From the NCBI GenBank assembly GCA_023374025.1, contig SIJG01000010.1:1192300-1256299 (forward strand): a stretch of 64,000 nt of DNA. The letters are read 5' to 3'. Under the pieces are notes generated by a model. The model did not search any database and was not told where the DNA came from. It worked only from the letters and a program-made list of their open reading frames with translations. Shown here one piece after another: positions 11,516-23,306 of the stretch. Positions within the stretch are counted from its first letter, which is position 1; the number at the start of each line of letters is the position of its first letter. The DNA is from Heterodera schachtii. Taxonomy: Eukaryota > Nematoda > Chromadorea > Rhabditida > Heteroderidae. Made by a program: the position numbers and the translations under genes.

Positions 11516-13554
11516 TCAGTCATTTGGTGGAGACAATGGCCTATAATTAATTAATTATTATTAGGGACTCCATTTTTAGGCAAATGCCTAAAATTTTTGC
11601 GCACTTAATACGCACAGATAAGCACGAAAAAACGCCTTTTCCGCTTGGTTTGGGGTGTTTCTATGATAACTTTTATAATGCCATTTTTGTGCATATTTCG
11701 CCACTTTTGACGCCTTTTTCAAGATTTTCGGAAAAGTCCTTAACAAAAATGCAATAAAAACCAAAAATACACCCCTAAGAATAGAAAAAATTTTCACAAA
11801 TTGATCCCCAAAATTTAATTATTTTTTCTTAATAAAATTTTTGGTTTAAAAATTTGACTTTATTCAAAAAACCTTTAAAGTAATTAATAACTTTATTTAT
11901 AATTAAAACATAAAAAAGCAAGTTTTTTGTATTTATTTGCCTATTTTGGTGCCTATTTGAGAATTTTTGTGCCTATTTAATGCCTATTTTTCGATTTTTT
12001 CCCCTGCCTTTTTAGGTGCCTATTTGTGATTTTTTGTGCCTAAAAATGGAGTCCCTAATAATTAAATTCCAATTTTCATAAAAAGGCCTAAAATTAATTA
12101 ATAATTAAAATCGAATTTTCATACAATGGCCTAAAATTAATTAATAATTAAAATTCGAATTTTCAATTTAATTTTGACAACTTCTCACCCAATGCAACGG
12201 TTGCCATTCAAACAAAAATAGACTCCATTTTTCAATTTTGTGTCGCCTTTCCGCTGAACCTCCGCCGTCTCCCCAATTTTGTGTCGCTTCAACAACCAAG
12301 CACCACTATATGCTTCTTCCTCCAATGTCAGCTTTTCTTCCGTTCGTTCGTTCACCAATTCAAATGGCTCAATGGCCGGTGTTTTTGAACGGAAAACAAG
12401 CGTAATGATGTAATTAGCAGAAGCGGTGGAACGCAGAAATTCCTAAATAATATTTAGCCCTAATTTTGTGATTTTTTGAGAGGCCGATGAGGCTAAATGA
12501 TCCAATCTCTACATTAGAGTAGAGCGGGACCGGGAAAGACACTCAGTTTTCCCGTTTTTTCAGTACTTGGTGCCGGTCCCGCTCTACTCTATTCTTACTT
12601 TTTCATTAAAATTTCCTATATGTAGTTTTTGCCGGCGGAGTTAACATATTTTTTGAAAATTTTACCCCAAAATGGCAAAAAAGAAATTTTTCTGCTAAAA
12701 AAGGGAGGGGGGGGGGGGAACCACTTAAACTATTACCAAATTTTCTTACACGACCTCTTTGAATTTGTTGAGCCATTTTCCTGCTTTTGGTGCTTTGATA
12801 TACGTGCAACACAATTCCTTCGGCTTCCCATCGCTTCTCGGTGTGTGCAACCATTCGGACAACGCTTGGCCAGCCGAAATTGCATTTGGCCCATCAAAAT
12901 CATGAATCACCGCGGGCAAAAGATCACCGGAATACATTGAATTCAGCCGCTTCAGATCGAAGAGAATCGTCGGCGAGATGAAACGGCTCAAATACTGCAG
13001 ATGCCCAGCATCGTAAAAGTACAAATGGCGAATATTTGGCGCAAAAATGGGCCAAATTTCATGGACCAAAACATCCCAAATTGGCCATTGATTGGACACA
13101 CGCAAACCCAAATTGGTGCCCTTGTCGAAGACATGCTTATTGGAACTGAGAAATGCGATGACAGAGTAATCGATGTAGCTGAAAAGGAATGATTTATGTA
13201 TTTCAAAATGCTCTGGATTTTGAATTACTAAATCTGAAGGTCCTCAAAGCGAATTTTGTTGGGCAGCGGACATTTGGGCAATTGCAAATCCACGAAAATG
13301 TGCTCCATACTCAAACGAAGTTTTGCTTTTGTTCCCCTCTTGTGAATTATGATTTCTCTCCAAATTGTCAATTCTGATTGACCATCGAAATGTTTGTCCA
13401 CCAAAACTTCGAAACGTGGCGAAATCAATGCCATTTTAAGGCCGAGTTGGGGACGGTCAAAAAACGGGAACATGTCCATCCAAACATCATTACACACCCA
13501 ACTGAAATTGTGCAATTAATTAAATGTGGATTCTTTCAATTACCGTCGGTTCAT
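11516..13554 (-). CDS. F-box-like type 2 protein, intact, transposon in intron 4
   Basis: Exons on the minus strand: 13544-13554, 13229-13501, 12755-13178, 12189-12442 and 11516-11540; phases agree throughout (328 residues). Start MNRR; F-box-like segment DVWMDMFPFFDRPQLGLK; exon 3 begins YIDYSVIAFLSSNK and holds HEIWPIFAPNIRHL and RSDGKPKE; exon 4 holds EPFELVNERTEEKLTLEE and KRHKIGET. The last exon is very short (GPLSPPND then stop). Intron 4 is 648 bp instead of about 60-90 bp because a TIR element (about 11562-12060) sits in it, and intron 3 contains a small hairpin of the GGGACCGG type. The closest relative in exon sequence and downstream flank is the gene at 25082-27018. An SCF-adaptor role is inference. 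Confidence 0.78.
11562..12060. mobile_element. TIR element inside intron 4 of the F-box-like gene
   Basis: Inverted ends TAGGGACTCCATTTTTAGGC (left) and its complement ending GGAGTCCCTA (right), about 500 bp. Internal words such as ATACACCCCTAAGAAT also occur in the MITE at 6916-7501. The flanks are AT-rich repeats (AATTAATTA), so the target duplication cannot be resolved. No coding capacity. Confidence 0.75.
12525..12591. repeat. Small GGGACCGG hairpin in intron 3
   Basis: A 67-bp hairpin: TAGAGTAGAGCGGGACCGG is answered by CCGGTCCCGCTCTACTCTA. The ends resemble those of the MITE at 13770-13980. No matching target duplication is visible. Confidence 0.75.
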
Positions 13555-13560
13555 TTTTGT

Positions 13561-13597
13561 GGCACAATTTGCCGTTTGCAATTGATGTCAGAAAAAA
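13561..13597 (-). promoter_or_regulatory. Conserved upstream block of F-box-like type 2 genes
   Basis: On the minus strand, just upstream of the start codon, reads TTCTGACATCAATTGCAAAC then GGCAAATTGTGCC. The same block precedes the starts at 21173, 27018 and 29836. Core promoter or 5' untranslated role is inference from conservation. Confidence 0.5.
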
Positions 13598-13769
13598 GTA
13601 GAATAATTGTCTTGGAAAAATTCTTAATAAAGAGACAAATTGTAAACAAAAATTTTCGATTTATCAGGAAAAGTTTTTAATTAAGGCTAGCTAATATTAA
13701 CAAAAAATTAAAAAAAATTAAAAAATGAAACGCAAAATTAGCATATTAATTATTTATGGTCATTTAAAC

Positions 13770-13980
13770 TAGAGTGCCACAGGACCGGGAATTTTGGGCA
13801 AACCCGGGACCGGGGTTTGCCCAAAATTCCCGGGACCTTTTCGGTTTAAAAAACCGGGAATTTTTGGCTTGGAGAACCGGGAAAAAACCGGGACTAGTCC
13901 CGGTCCCGGTCAAATCCGGGACCTTGGTACTCAGTTGTACTCAGTTGTCCGGTTCCAGGTCCCGGTCCCGTGGCACTCTA
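13770..13980. mobile_element. 211-bp hAT-like MITE with 8-bp target duplication
   Basis: Ends TAGAGTGCCAC and GTGGCACTCTA are inverted and the element is flanked by perfect 8-bp repeats ATTTAAAC (13762-13769 and 13981-13988). The inside is almost wholly made of CCCGGGACC-type words, hence strong self-pairing. No open frame of interest. Confidence 0.88.
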
Positions 13981-13988
13981 ATTTAAAC

Positions 13989-14985
13989 TAAATTAGAGCC
14001 AAATTTGCAACTCTTTGGGTTTGTTTATTGATTCATTTTTTGTTTGGATGCTTTTGCAGTGTTTGTAAAGTGTAAAATATTTGCCTATTATTCAAGTTTT
14101 TACGCGTTCAATCAATAAGGTGATGATTCATATTTACAAAAAATATTATTTTATTTTATTTTTACTGATTTTTAAATTTTGCCGAAAGTTCAATTCTTAG
14201 GAGTGTATTTTTTAAATTTACTGCTTTTTTAAGAAATTCTAAAAAAACAAAAATGCCAAAATATCTATCAAAATATTAATAAAAAGTTAAAATTTTTATT
14301 TATGAAAATAACCTGAAATATTTTTTATATATTTATTAACATTAACTTAGGTAATTATTTTTGCTTATTTTTTGGCTGAAAATTATTCACTATTTTAGCA
14401 TTTTCCTCACTATTTTAGTTAATTATTTCGGGATTTTTAGTAACTAAAAGTCGCGACCCTAGTCATAAATATGAACGGAATTTTTTTTATTAAGAAAAAT
14501 CGCAAATTTTATTCATTTAAATAAATCTGAGTATAAAATAAGTAAAAATATGAAAGCTTTGCAAAAAACTGCAATTTTTTAGCCCATTTCTTAAATGCAA
14601 TCAATTAGTTCACTTCCACATAATTAGGCGCCCTTTTCCCACTTTGGTCCTTAAAAATTGTTATTTTTCAAAAATTTGTGGGGGACAAACAATAATATGT
14701 AGAGAGCCACCACCGCTTTGAAATTGTTGATCCATTCGTCCAGTTTGACGAAGGATTTTTTATTTTTAAAGCAAACATTTCTGCATAAAATCCCACAAAT
14801 CCAATCAAATTAAATGTATTCAAACGAAAGAAGAAACAAATAAATATGAAATAAATATGAGGAGCAATTATCCGAGCACTTTCCATCCATAATGATCGAT
14901 CAGAATTTTCATTTTCTCAATAATTCCTTCACTTTTTCTTCTACTCTCCGCTGGGCCCGGTATTTGCCTCATTTGTTCCGTCTTT
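13989..14985. other. Gene-poor interval with dispersed repeats
   Basis: No gene recognised. Positions about 14010-14120 carry a block (TTGGGTTTGTTTATTGATTC, then TTTTGCAGTGTTTG, then TTTTTACGCG) that recurs near 15720, 20190, 20750, 27310 and, inverted, 29330 and 29560. About 14890-14985 is similar to the downstream flank of other F-box-like copies (TGATCGATCA, GGGCCCGG). Confidence 0.5.
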
Positions 14986-14989
14986 GGTG

Positions 14990-15412
14990 GAGACAACGGC
15001 CTAAATTAAGGGCAATTAAAATTGATTAATATATCAAAAGCTGTTGCCGCTCACCCAAATTCATAAAAAAAGATGGAATTTGACATTGTTCAAATTGTCC
15101 GTCTTTTTGTCCTCCCATTGAATTGTCGCCCCAATTTGGCATCGTTTAAACACCAAATAGACATATTTACCATCATCTTCATTTTCTTTCTCCCTATTTG
15201 CATCTTCGTCTTCTTCTTTTTCCATTGTCAGCTTTTCGTTGGTCCGTTCGTTCGTCAATTCGAATGGATCAATTGGCGTTGATCAAAATATTCAATTCGA
15301 ATTACGTAGTTGGCCGAAGAAGAGTTGACACGGAGAAATGCCTATAAAATGGGAATGCTTGGTACAAAAATGGGCCAAATTTTACGGGTAAAATCATCCC
15401 AATTTTTGCTGG
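14990..15412 (-). pseudogene. F-box-like type 2 pseudogene, 3' exons only
   Basis: On the minus strand a piece of exon 3 (WDDFTRKIWPIF, about 15352-15412) runs directly into exon 4 (about 15052-15348). Exon 4 starts AFLRVNSSSANY, then loses frame near 15275 before ELTNERTNEKLTMEKEEDED, and the poly-T stretch near 15065 shifts the frame again so that the usual end before the splice site becomes a stop. A last-exon remnant (splice acceptor and PLSPP) lies near 15000. Exons 1 and 2 are missing. Confidence 0.75.
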
Positions 15413-16174
15413 ACTTTATAAATAATTTTTTGCATAAATTTAATTGTATATTTGCACTATTTGGACTCCCTGTCCTAGCACCGATCAACAGATTAGTCCT
15501 TCGGGGTGACCGTGTTCCATACATAGTTTTTATAAGTTTCCTATTTAAAATTTTTTGAAATATCATTCGATAGCTTTAAGACGGGGCCGGGGACCGTTCG
15601 GGGAATGACTAAAATTTATTTTATGTAACGAAAAAAACAATTTTTCTTTTTAAATGCTGTAAATTTCTCTTTTTTTTCGGGTCGGGGAATAGGTATGTGG
15701 GCCCAAAAATTTGCAACCCTTTGGATTTATTGATCCTGTTTTTTTGTTTTTTATTTTTTTGCAATGTTTGAAAAATGTAAATATTGTCTCTATTCCAATT
15801 TTTACACGTCCAATAAATAGGGGCCCTAGGGGCGAAAAAGTTTCAAATGTTGGGGTGAATTTGTTAAAATTGCTGATTTTGTAAATTTAAAACCTAAAGC
15901 AAAATGTCAGTTGACGAAATGTCCGATTTTGGCCCTCAACCCAATAAATCCTCTTTTCTCAAAAAAATTCAAAAATTTTGTTTTTTGAAAAAGGGGAGCT
16001 ATCATCTATATTAATTACCCTTATCTTTTCTAAGCCATCATTTCAGTTGTGAAAGTCCCAAAATACAAACAAATTAACATTCTCGAACGAAAGACGAAAC
16101 AAATAAATATGTGGAGCAATTATCTGATCAACCATTCATAATGACCGATCATCTTTCATTTCCCAATAATTCTT
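15413..16174. other. Intergenic, repeat remnants
   Basis: I see no gene. Positions about 15479-15575 are shared with about 20380-20490 (AGCACCGATCAACAG, then GGTGACCGT). About 15580-15700 belongs to a GGGGACCG-rich dispersed repeat also seen near 20600 and 29540. Confidence 0.5.
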
Positions 16175-17602
16175 TCATTTTTTCTTCGGCTGTCCGCTGG
16201 GCCCGGCATTCATTTTCAGACGACTTTTTGCATTCATTTGGCCCGCCGCTGGTGGAGACAAAGGCCTAAATGAAGTGCAATTTGAATGTGACGGCATCAA
16301 AAAAGCTGTTTATCACCCAATGCAAGAAGTTCCACAAAACCAAAACTTGATTTTGTTCAAATTGTTCGTCTTTTCGTCCTCCCATTGATCCGTCGCCCCA
16401 ATTTGGCATCGCTTCAACACACAATCGAAATTGTCGTCTTTTTTCTCCATTTTCAGCACTTCGTTGGTCCGTTCGTTTATCAATTCAAATGAGTTAATTG
16501 GCGTTGATTCATAAAGCGCAAGGCGAATTATGTAGTTGGCCGAAGAAGTGGTGGTGGCACATAGAAATTCCTAAACAATTGGAAACCGAAAATTAAATGG
16601 CAATTAATCCAAAATTTTATTGAAAATATGGCCACCATACATCTTTGAAATTGTTGATGAATTCAATGGTTCTTGATGTAGAAGCACAGCAACCCAATTG
16701 CTTCGGTTTTCCATCGCTTCTCGGAATGTTCAACCATTTGGTCAATGCTTGGCCAGCAGTTGAATTTAGCCCATCATCAGCAATTGCATGGGGGAACAGA
16801 TCACCGGAACGGATTGAAATAATGTCGAGGTCGGACAGAATTGTCGGCGAAGTGTGGCGAAGCAAATTTTCAAGATCAGAATTCAAATGACGAGTTTTTG
16901 GCGCAAAAATAGGCCAAATTCCACTGGCAAAACCATTCCAAATTAGCTGGACATTCTTGGCATTATAGGTGTAAGGCACCAACAAAAGCAAAGCGGTGCC
17001 TTTGTCAAAAATTTGCTGGTTGGCTTGGAGAAAAGTGATGACAGAATGATCGATGTACCTGAAAAAGGGAATATTTTTACGAAATTTCAAATGATTTGTG
17101 CCATTTGGACTTACGCAATCCGAAGGTTCTCAAAGCGGATTTTGTTGGGCAACGGTCGCTCAGGAAACGGATATTGCACAGTTTTGGCACTGCTCTTATG
17201 AACAAGCAATTTAGCCTTTGTTCTCATCTTGCGAATTGTGATTTGTCTCCAAATTGTCCATTCGCTTTTGCCTTCGAAATGTTTGTTGACCAACGCATTG
17301 AAACGGGGCGAAATCAGTGCCAATTTGAGGCCGAGTTTTTGACGACCAAAAAATGGGAGAGTGTCCATCCAAATGTCGCTGCAAATCCAACTGAAATACG
17401 GGAAAATTAATTAGGTATTCGAAATTTGAGTTTAAAAGTTTCCTTACCGTCGGCTCTTCGTTTTCATTGCCACGCGGAGACTCCGTCGTTTTCCAAATGT
17501 CACAAATGAACCCAACGGTTTCTTCTGCTGATTTGCATCAGTTGCAGAAATGGGGCGGTGATTGGCGGAGGAAAGTTTTTTCTTTTTTTTGACGGGTGCC
17601 AT
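16175..17602 (-). CDS. F-box-like type 2 protein with lysine-rich N-terminal extension, intact
   Basis: Exons on the minus strand: 17448-17602, 17115-17390, 16641-17058, 16317-16570 and 16175-16265; every phase agrees (397 residues). Instead of the usual 11-nt mini-exon, exon 1 is 155 nt and begins MAPVKKKKKLSSANHRPIS, then basic sequence (FGKRRSLRVAMKTKSRR), so a nuclear or nucleic-acid-facing location is possible (inference). Exon 2: DIWMDTLPFFGRQKLGLKLA. Exon 3: YIDHSVITFLQANQQIFDKG, GIWPIFAPK, RSDGKPKQ. Exon 4: FELINERTNEVLKMEKKD and KRCQIGAT. The last exon is longer than in its sisters and ends in QPKKK. The collapsed pseudogene at 6384-6854 has the same N-terminal type. Confidence 0.8.
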
Positions 17603-17756
17603 TTAGAAAAAATAAATTAGCTTAAAATAAGGAAAATTAGGGTTGGGCCCCCGACGGTTCGGGGTGAAAATTCCCCGACTAAATTTGTCGGGGTTGGCTG
17701 GAGAAATTTAAAAAATGTCGAGGGCAGACACCTTCGTCGGGGGCGAAATTTGGTGG

Positions 17757-18480
17757 TCGATCATTTCGTCACTGATCGTTTCGTCACTGTTCAGTTCGTC
17801 ACTGATCATTTCGTCACTGAGAAAATTTTTTAAAAAAAGTTTGGCACATTGCCTTAAAAACAACAAAAATTCTTTAAAATAAACGTGCTAGCAAAAAATA
17901 AATTTGTTGATTGTGAGATTTAAGGGGAGATTCTATGAAATAAAAGAGATCAATTTTGCTTCTTAATTTTTAATTTTAACTTCCTAATGTGTTTATTTTA
18001 AATTTTGTTTTTTTCTCCATACTACATTAAGACCATAAGTTACAAGGGGTCGACATGCAGGGTCCCCTGCGTATAATTGGCCGAGGGAGGGGGGCGGGGG
18101 ACGGGGAGTCAGGGCCGATATTTACGACGACCTTTTGTGAAAGTTTTGCGAGCCCTCCCCCACACTAGTGCTGCTCGAGACCAAGATCGAAAAACCCGAG
18201 ACTTTTTCGAGCGAGACTCGAGAGTCTTAGCACTACCATGCACATCGTTTCTTCGCGGCGCTGCTTTTAACAAATATTCCAGATTTTTCATGCTATTTTT
18301 ATCACAAAATTGTGCCAAAAACATTTTGTAAGAAACTTTTGGCTGGGTCTTTACGACAAATTTTGGGTAAAAACAATTTTGAAGCATTCTACCAAAACAA
18401 ATTCTTAAAAAATTTTCTCAGTGACGAAATGATCAGTGACGAACTGAACAGTGACGAAACGATCAGTGACGAAATGATAG
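17757..18480. mobile_element. TIR element with TTCGTCACTG subrepeats
   Basis: The left end holds four spaced TTCGTCACTG units (about 17763-17820), and the right end (about 18410-18478) holds the exact inverse (CAGTGACGAA, four times). The pairing continues into AGAAAATTTTTTAA. The element is about 720 bp. The centre includes a GAGACT-rich stretch (18170-18235) that resembles about 40760-40870, and no transposase. Confidence 0.75.
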
Positions 18481-19514
18481 GGAGCCGAAATTTTCATAAA
18501 CAGTCGGAATAAAGAAAAAAGAAAATCTTCTTTTTTTAAATGAATTATTTCGCCAAAAAGCGCAATTGGCGTAATTTTTTTCGCACTAATTCAAATTTTA
18601 CACTGGTAAATGCCTTTTTCGTATTTTTTTATTTTGATCAGCCATAACATGCTTCATTCCCAATTAAATCGAACAAATTTAGTATCTAAAAAAAGTTTTT
18701 GAAAAGTAGAATCTTTTTCTAAGCGAATGCTAAGCAATTTGACTTCTCAGAAAAAAGTTATGAGAGTTTCAAATTTTTTTTCATTACGTTATAACTCAAG
18801 TCCAAAACTGCTGTTTTCAACCAAAATGCGAAACTTGTCATTTTTCTATTGATTCTAAAAGTCTAAAATGATTTTTTACCCTAAACCAAAATTATAGGAA
18901 TTTGCGAATTTGTAGTTTTTTCATCTCTAATTTATAAAATGCTGAAATATGTGCTAAAAACCCCAAAAAGGGCAAAATATGTGCGAAAATAGGTGCCAAA
19001 AATTGGAAAAATCAAGTGTCTTTTGCCCTAAGTCTTCTCTATTAGCCTGCAAAATTTCAAAAAATTTGTTAACTTTCAAAAAATTTACGGCTAAGTAACT
19101 CAAAAACCTTGTTTTTCTAATATTTTTGGTCATAATTCTTTAGTAGTAAACCAACTTTTTTTTTGAAATTTTGCAGTCTAATTAGAGAACAATTAGGGCA
19201 ATCGAATGATATTTAGAATTAAAATTCTTTTGTTATTAAGCAAAGTTATAAATTATTTTCGTCAAAATATTTTATATTGATAGTTTTTTAAATAATACCC
19301 TTATTTTTAATAATTACGCATCCTTTAAATTTATTTCTATGATTTTTTGTTTTAGAAAAATTTCTTTTATTTTTTCTTGACTTTTAAGATTATTCCCCGA
19401 CAAGGGTGTTTGTTGCTCCCCGGGGGGGGGGGGGTGTCGAGACACCCCTTGCACATGTATGTTTCTCTCCCCGAGGGTCGGGGGGCGGGCAACTCAAATT
19501 TTCAAATATTGACG
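18481..19514. other. Intergenic, dispersed repeats
   Basis: I see no gene. From about 18640 to 19240 the sequence is a run of related words (AAAGTTATGA, CTCTATTAGCCTGCAAAATT, TTTCAAAAAATTT) that form a dispersed repeat also found near 1440, 54420, 57180 and 58940. Positions 19400-19490 are GC-rich (poly-G, CCCCGAGGG). Confidence 0.5.
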
Positions 19515-19754
19515 AAAATGAATTTTGTCGGGCAGCGGACATTTGGGCAATTGAAAATCCACGCAAATGTGATCCATATTTAAACGAAGTCTTGCTTTTG
19601 GTCCAATGCCTTTGCAAATTTTGATTTTGTTCCAAATTGTCAATTCGCTTTTTCTGTCGAATTGTTTGTCCACCAACGCATCAAAACGTGGCGAAAGAAG
19701 TGCCAATTTGAGGCCGAGTTGAGTACGGTCAAAAAATGGGAGAATGCTCATCCA
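19515..19754 (-). pseudogene. Isolated F-box-like exon 2 fragment
   Basis: On the minus strand it reads MSILPFFDRTQLGLKLALL, then SPRFDALVDKQFD and CPLPDKIHF, which is the exon 2 body of type 2 genes. The mini-exon, splice acceptor and the first residues are missing, and the 3' end breaks off before the usual donor. There is no other exon nearby, so this is a relic. Confidence 0.8.
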
Positions 19755-20038
19755 TAGTTAATAAAAGCTAAATTGTCAAAACATTAAGAGATTCTTCCAA
19801 CAATTAAGAAAAATTCAGCCAGGTTTCATTGCATTTTTATCGATCGAAATTATTATCTTTCGGAATTTTCTTTGTATTTTTCGGCATGTTCTTCACTAAA
19901 ATCAAATTTTGCCTCAAAAAGTCAAACTCCTCCATTTAGAGTTAGCGAAAAAAAAGTCATTTGACTTAAATTCCCAGCCCTAGTAATTACTTAGATAAAA
20001 ATAATAATTATAAATGCAATTTTTTTTGCATATCCACT

Positions 20039-20140
20039 GGTACGAAAACGGCGGTACGAAAACGTCTCCGGTACGAAAACGGCGGTACGAAAACGGCGGT
20101 ACGAAAACGGCGGTACGAAAATGGCGGTACGAAAACGTCC
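20039..20140. repeat. Minisatellite, GGTACGAAAACGGC units
   Basis: About seven 14-15-bp units in tandem, with two variants (ACGGC and ACGTC endings). Sharp edges; the flanks are unrelated. Confidence 0.9.
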
Positions 20141-21120
20141 TGGCCCGGGTCATTTAAGCTAAATTAGAGCCAATTTTGTTGCAACTCTTTGGGTTTGTTT
20201 ATTGATTCATTTTTTGTTTTTGTTTGATGCTTTTGCAGTGTTTGAAAAGTGTAAAATATTTGCTCTATTATTCCAGTTTTTATGCGTCCAATCAATGGGG
20301 TGAGGATTCATACATATTTACAAAAAATATTATTTTATTTTTAACTGATTTTTAAATTTTACCGAAAGTTCTATTCTTAAGCACCGATCAACAGCAGATC
20401 ACTCCTTCGAGGTGACCGTTCACACATACTTTTTTTAAGTTAACCTATTTAAAACTTTTTTGAAATCATTTGATAGCTTTAAGAAATTTCTTTTAGTCTG
20501 TGCTTCTAAAAAAGCTATGAGGCGTTTAAGTTAGCATATTATTTTATGGTTTTTAAATTAGGGTTGCGCCCCGAACCCTCGGGGGGTGGGAGGGGGACGG
20601 CAAAGGCAAAATGTCAGGGGCCGGGGACCGATCGGCGAGTAATGACGAATGACTAAAATTTTATTTTATGTTAAAAAAAAATCATTTTTCTTTTCAATGC
20701 TCTTAATTTTCTCTTTTTTCGGGTTGGGGAATAGGCCCAAAAATTTGCAATCTCTTTGCACTTATTGATCCATTTTTTGTTTTTGTTTGATTCTTTGAAA
20801 TGTTTGAAAAGTGTAAACATTACAGTATCTCTATTCCTTTTTTTACACGTCAATCAATGACCATCCTTAGTTTTTTTGCCAATTTTTCTTACTTGGTTAA
20901 AGCTTACATTCTCGGTATTTTTGTTTTGATTTGGTGCTTCTTATTAAGAAAATATTTTTGTAAGACAATTAGGCATTTTTGCAATTAATAAGGTATTCCC
21001 TAAAATAAAGCCCCCACTTTTTAGGGGTGTTGAAAAATAAGGCCCCAGGGCTCAAAGGGGGGGGGGACTTTTGATTTACACTTTTTTACAACAATTAAAA
21101 TAGATCAAACCGACAATTTA

Positions 21121-21160
21121 CTTTTTCTGACACCAATTCGAACGGCAAAGTGTGCTCTAA
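21121..21160 (+). promoter_or_regulatory. Conserved upstream block of F-box-like type 2 genes
   Basis: TTTTTCTGACACCAATTCGA then ACGGCAAAGTGTGC, lying 13-50 bp upstream of the ATG at 21173. Conserved with the blocks at 13561, 27033 and 29792. Confidence 0.5.
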
Positions 21161-21172
21161 TTGCAACAAAAA

Positions 21173-23306
21173 ATGAACCGACGGTAAGGAATTTATTTAA
21201 AAATTTAAATTTTCGGGTCCGGGGTTCGGCATTCTTTAAAATGGATGTTCATATTCATGATCAGAGATCCTGAAAATCCCTATGAAAGAAGAATGTTCAC
21301 TGCTTTTGATGACAAAAAATTTTACAAATCAAAAGGGTCCTTCCCACCCCGTTGGTTTTCGACCATATTCTATATAAATGCCAATTTATTTTCCCGCATT
21401 TCAGTTGGGTATGTAATGATGTTTGGATGGACATGTTCCCATTTTTTGACCGTTTTCAACTTGGCTTGCAAATGGCACTTCTTTCGCCCCGTTTCAATGC
21501 GCTGGTGGACAAACATTTCGATGGCCAATCAGAATGGACAATTTGGAATGACATTACAATTTGCTCGCCAAAAGGATCTGAACCCGGACTTTCTGTACAG
21601 AATGCTGGATTACCATTTCCGGAATGTCCGCTGCCCAACAAAATTCGCTTTAAATGCCTTCAAATTAAAGCGTTGAGTTTGACCGTTTTAAAAGCTTAGG
21701 AGCCGTCCCCTTTTTTCCCAATTTTTTGAGTTTTAAACCGGTTCAATAAATAGGTTAAAACCAATTTCCGCAACTGTGGACATATTTTTGTGCTTATCGG
21801 CCTCGAGTCAAAACGACTAAAATCGATCATTTGTGCCATTTTTTCTGTGGGGTTGACTTTTCAATATTCAAATAATAAATAATTTAAATTCTGAGGAATT
21901 AAAAATAAAATTATTCATTTTAAGGGGCTACATTGACCACTCTGTCATCAATTTTCTCCGTTCCAATAAGCATATTTTCGACAAAGGCACCAATTTGCAT
22001 TTGGCAATATATTCTGGTAATAGTGTTTGCTTTATCCACCTCTCCATTTTTTGAAAAATTTAAAAAAACGTCAAAAATGCCTTCCCTGGGGTATCGGGGT
22101 CGTCCCGAATTCGAAGTCGTCGAAAATTAATGTTTCACCAAAATTCACATTTATTGTCCAAATCCGTGCTGATTGTAAGCCGAACCCAAAAGTATATAAA
22201 TGGGGCCTAAAAAAGTATCAATGATACAGTAACATTTAAAACTGTTGATGTTAGATTCGTGGTCAAGAACCCGAAAAACAAAGGAAAGCCATTTTTTTGA
22301 CTATTAAAATTTTATTTTTCAAAAAATGGGCGGGGGGGAAAGCACACTAATTTCTGTACCTACCTATATTTTTTTGAAGACTCCTTTTGGAATGGTTTTG
22401 TCTGTGACATTTGGCCCATTTTTGCGCCAAACATTCGCCATTTGAACGTTTACGATGTTCAACATTTTGACAAATTGCGTAAATTTGCATCGCCAAAAAT
22501 TCTCTCCGACCTCAGCATTAATTCAATCACTTTCGAGCGTGATTCTACCAATTTGATCGGGGATTTTGATGAGCCAAATGTAACTGCTGACCTATCGTTG
22601 TCAAAATGGTTGCATATTCCGACGACCGATGGGCAGCAGAAGCGATTGTTTTTCGGTGAACATACGTGGGGAAGCATGGAATGGGTCAACCATTTTAAAA
22701 AGGTAAGATGAAATAGGCACAAAATGCCATAAAAATAACTTTAATGTACTTAGAATCACATTTTAGAATTTTAAATAGATTTTTTATTAATATATTTTCA
22801 AAAAAATTTTAAATTTTTAACAAGAAATTTTAATAAAATCTTCAAAAACACCTAATTACAGGGCTCCCAGATCTGAGGTTTAGCCTTATTTATGGTTTTT
22901 TTTTTTAGCCTTATTTATGGTTTTTTGATAGATCAATGAGGATTTTGTGGCTTTTTGAGAAATTTTGAGAATATTTGAGCTTCAATTTTTCCTTTGCGTA
23001 AACGACTTTTTTAATTGCTCTTAGTTTCTGATTAAAATTGTTAAGAAATTTCTCCATGCCACCACTTCTGTCAGCTACAAAATTCATTTTACTCGTCTTG
23101 CGTCAAGGCCAATTGAGCCATTTGAATTGGTGAACGAACGGACCAACGAAAAGCTGACATTGAACAAAGCAAGCGAAGATAAATGGGACGAGCGATGGAT
23201 GATGAAACGATGTCCAATTGGGGAGACGGCGACGGTTCAATGGGAGGAACAAAATTTGGACGGATTGAGCACTGTCATCTTTGATTTGGATGCATTTTTG
23301 TATTGA
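21173..23306 (+). pseudogene. F-box-like type 2 pseudogene with repeat insertions
   Basis: Mini-exon 21173-21183 (MNRR) and exon 2 from 21405 (DVWMDMFPFFDRFQLGLQMA) are intact, but the exon 2 donor is lost after LQI. Exon 3 starts near 21929 (YIDHSVINFLRSNKHIFDKG), is split by a foreign hairpin repeat (about 22018-22375), then resumes (DIWPIFAPNIRHLNVYDVQH) to a good donor at 22702. Exon 4 (about 23045-23306) reads KFLHATTSVSYKIHF and EPFELVNERTNEKLTLNK but ends in a stop before the usual CIG end. Intron 1 is lengthened by a second repeat piece. It is clearly not functional as a standard family member. Confidence 0.8.
22018..22375. repeat. Hairpin repeat inserted in F-box-like exon 3
   Basis: It interrupts the coding sequence between IYS and WNGFVCDIWPIF. 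The left part (TTCCCTGGGGTATCGGGGTC) is partly inverse to the right part (AGAACCCGAAAAACAAAGGA). Same family as the hairpins at about 9435-9770 and 26370-26590. Confidence 0.65.

Larger units (their letters stand above)
19755..21172. other. Intergenic, including a 15-bp minisatellite
   Basis: I see no gene. About 20039-20140 is a tandem array of GGTACGAAAACGGC-like units (about seven). 20170-20310 and 20740-20870 are copies of the dispersed TTTATTGATTC/TTTTGCAGTGTTTG block. 20555-20640 is GGGG-rich. Confidence 0.6.
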
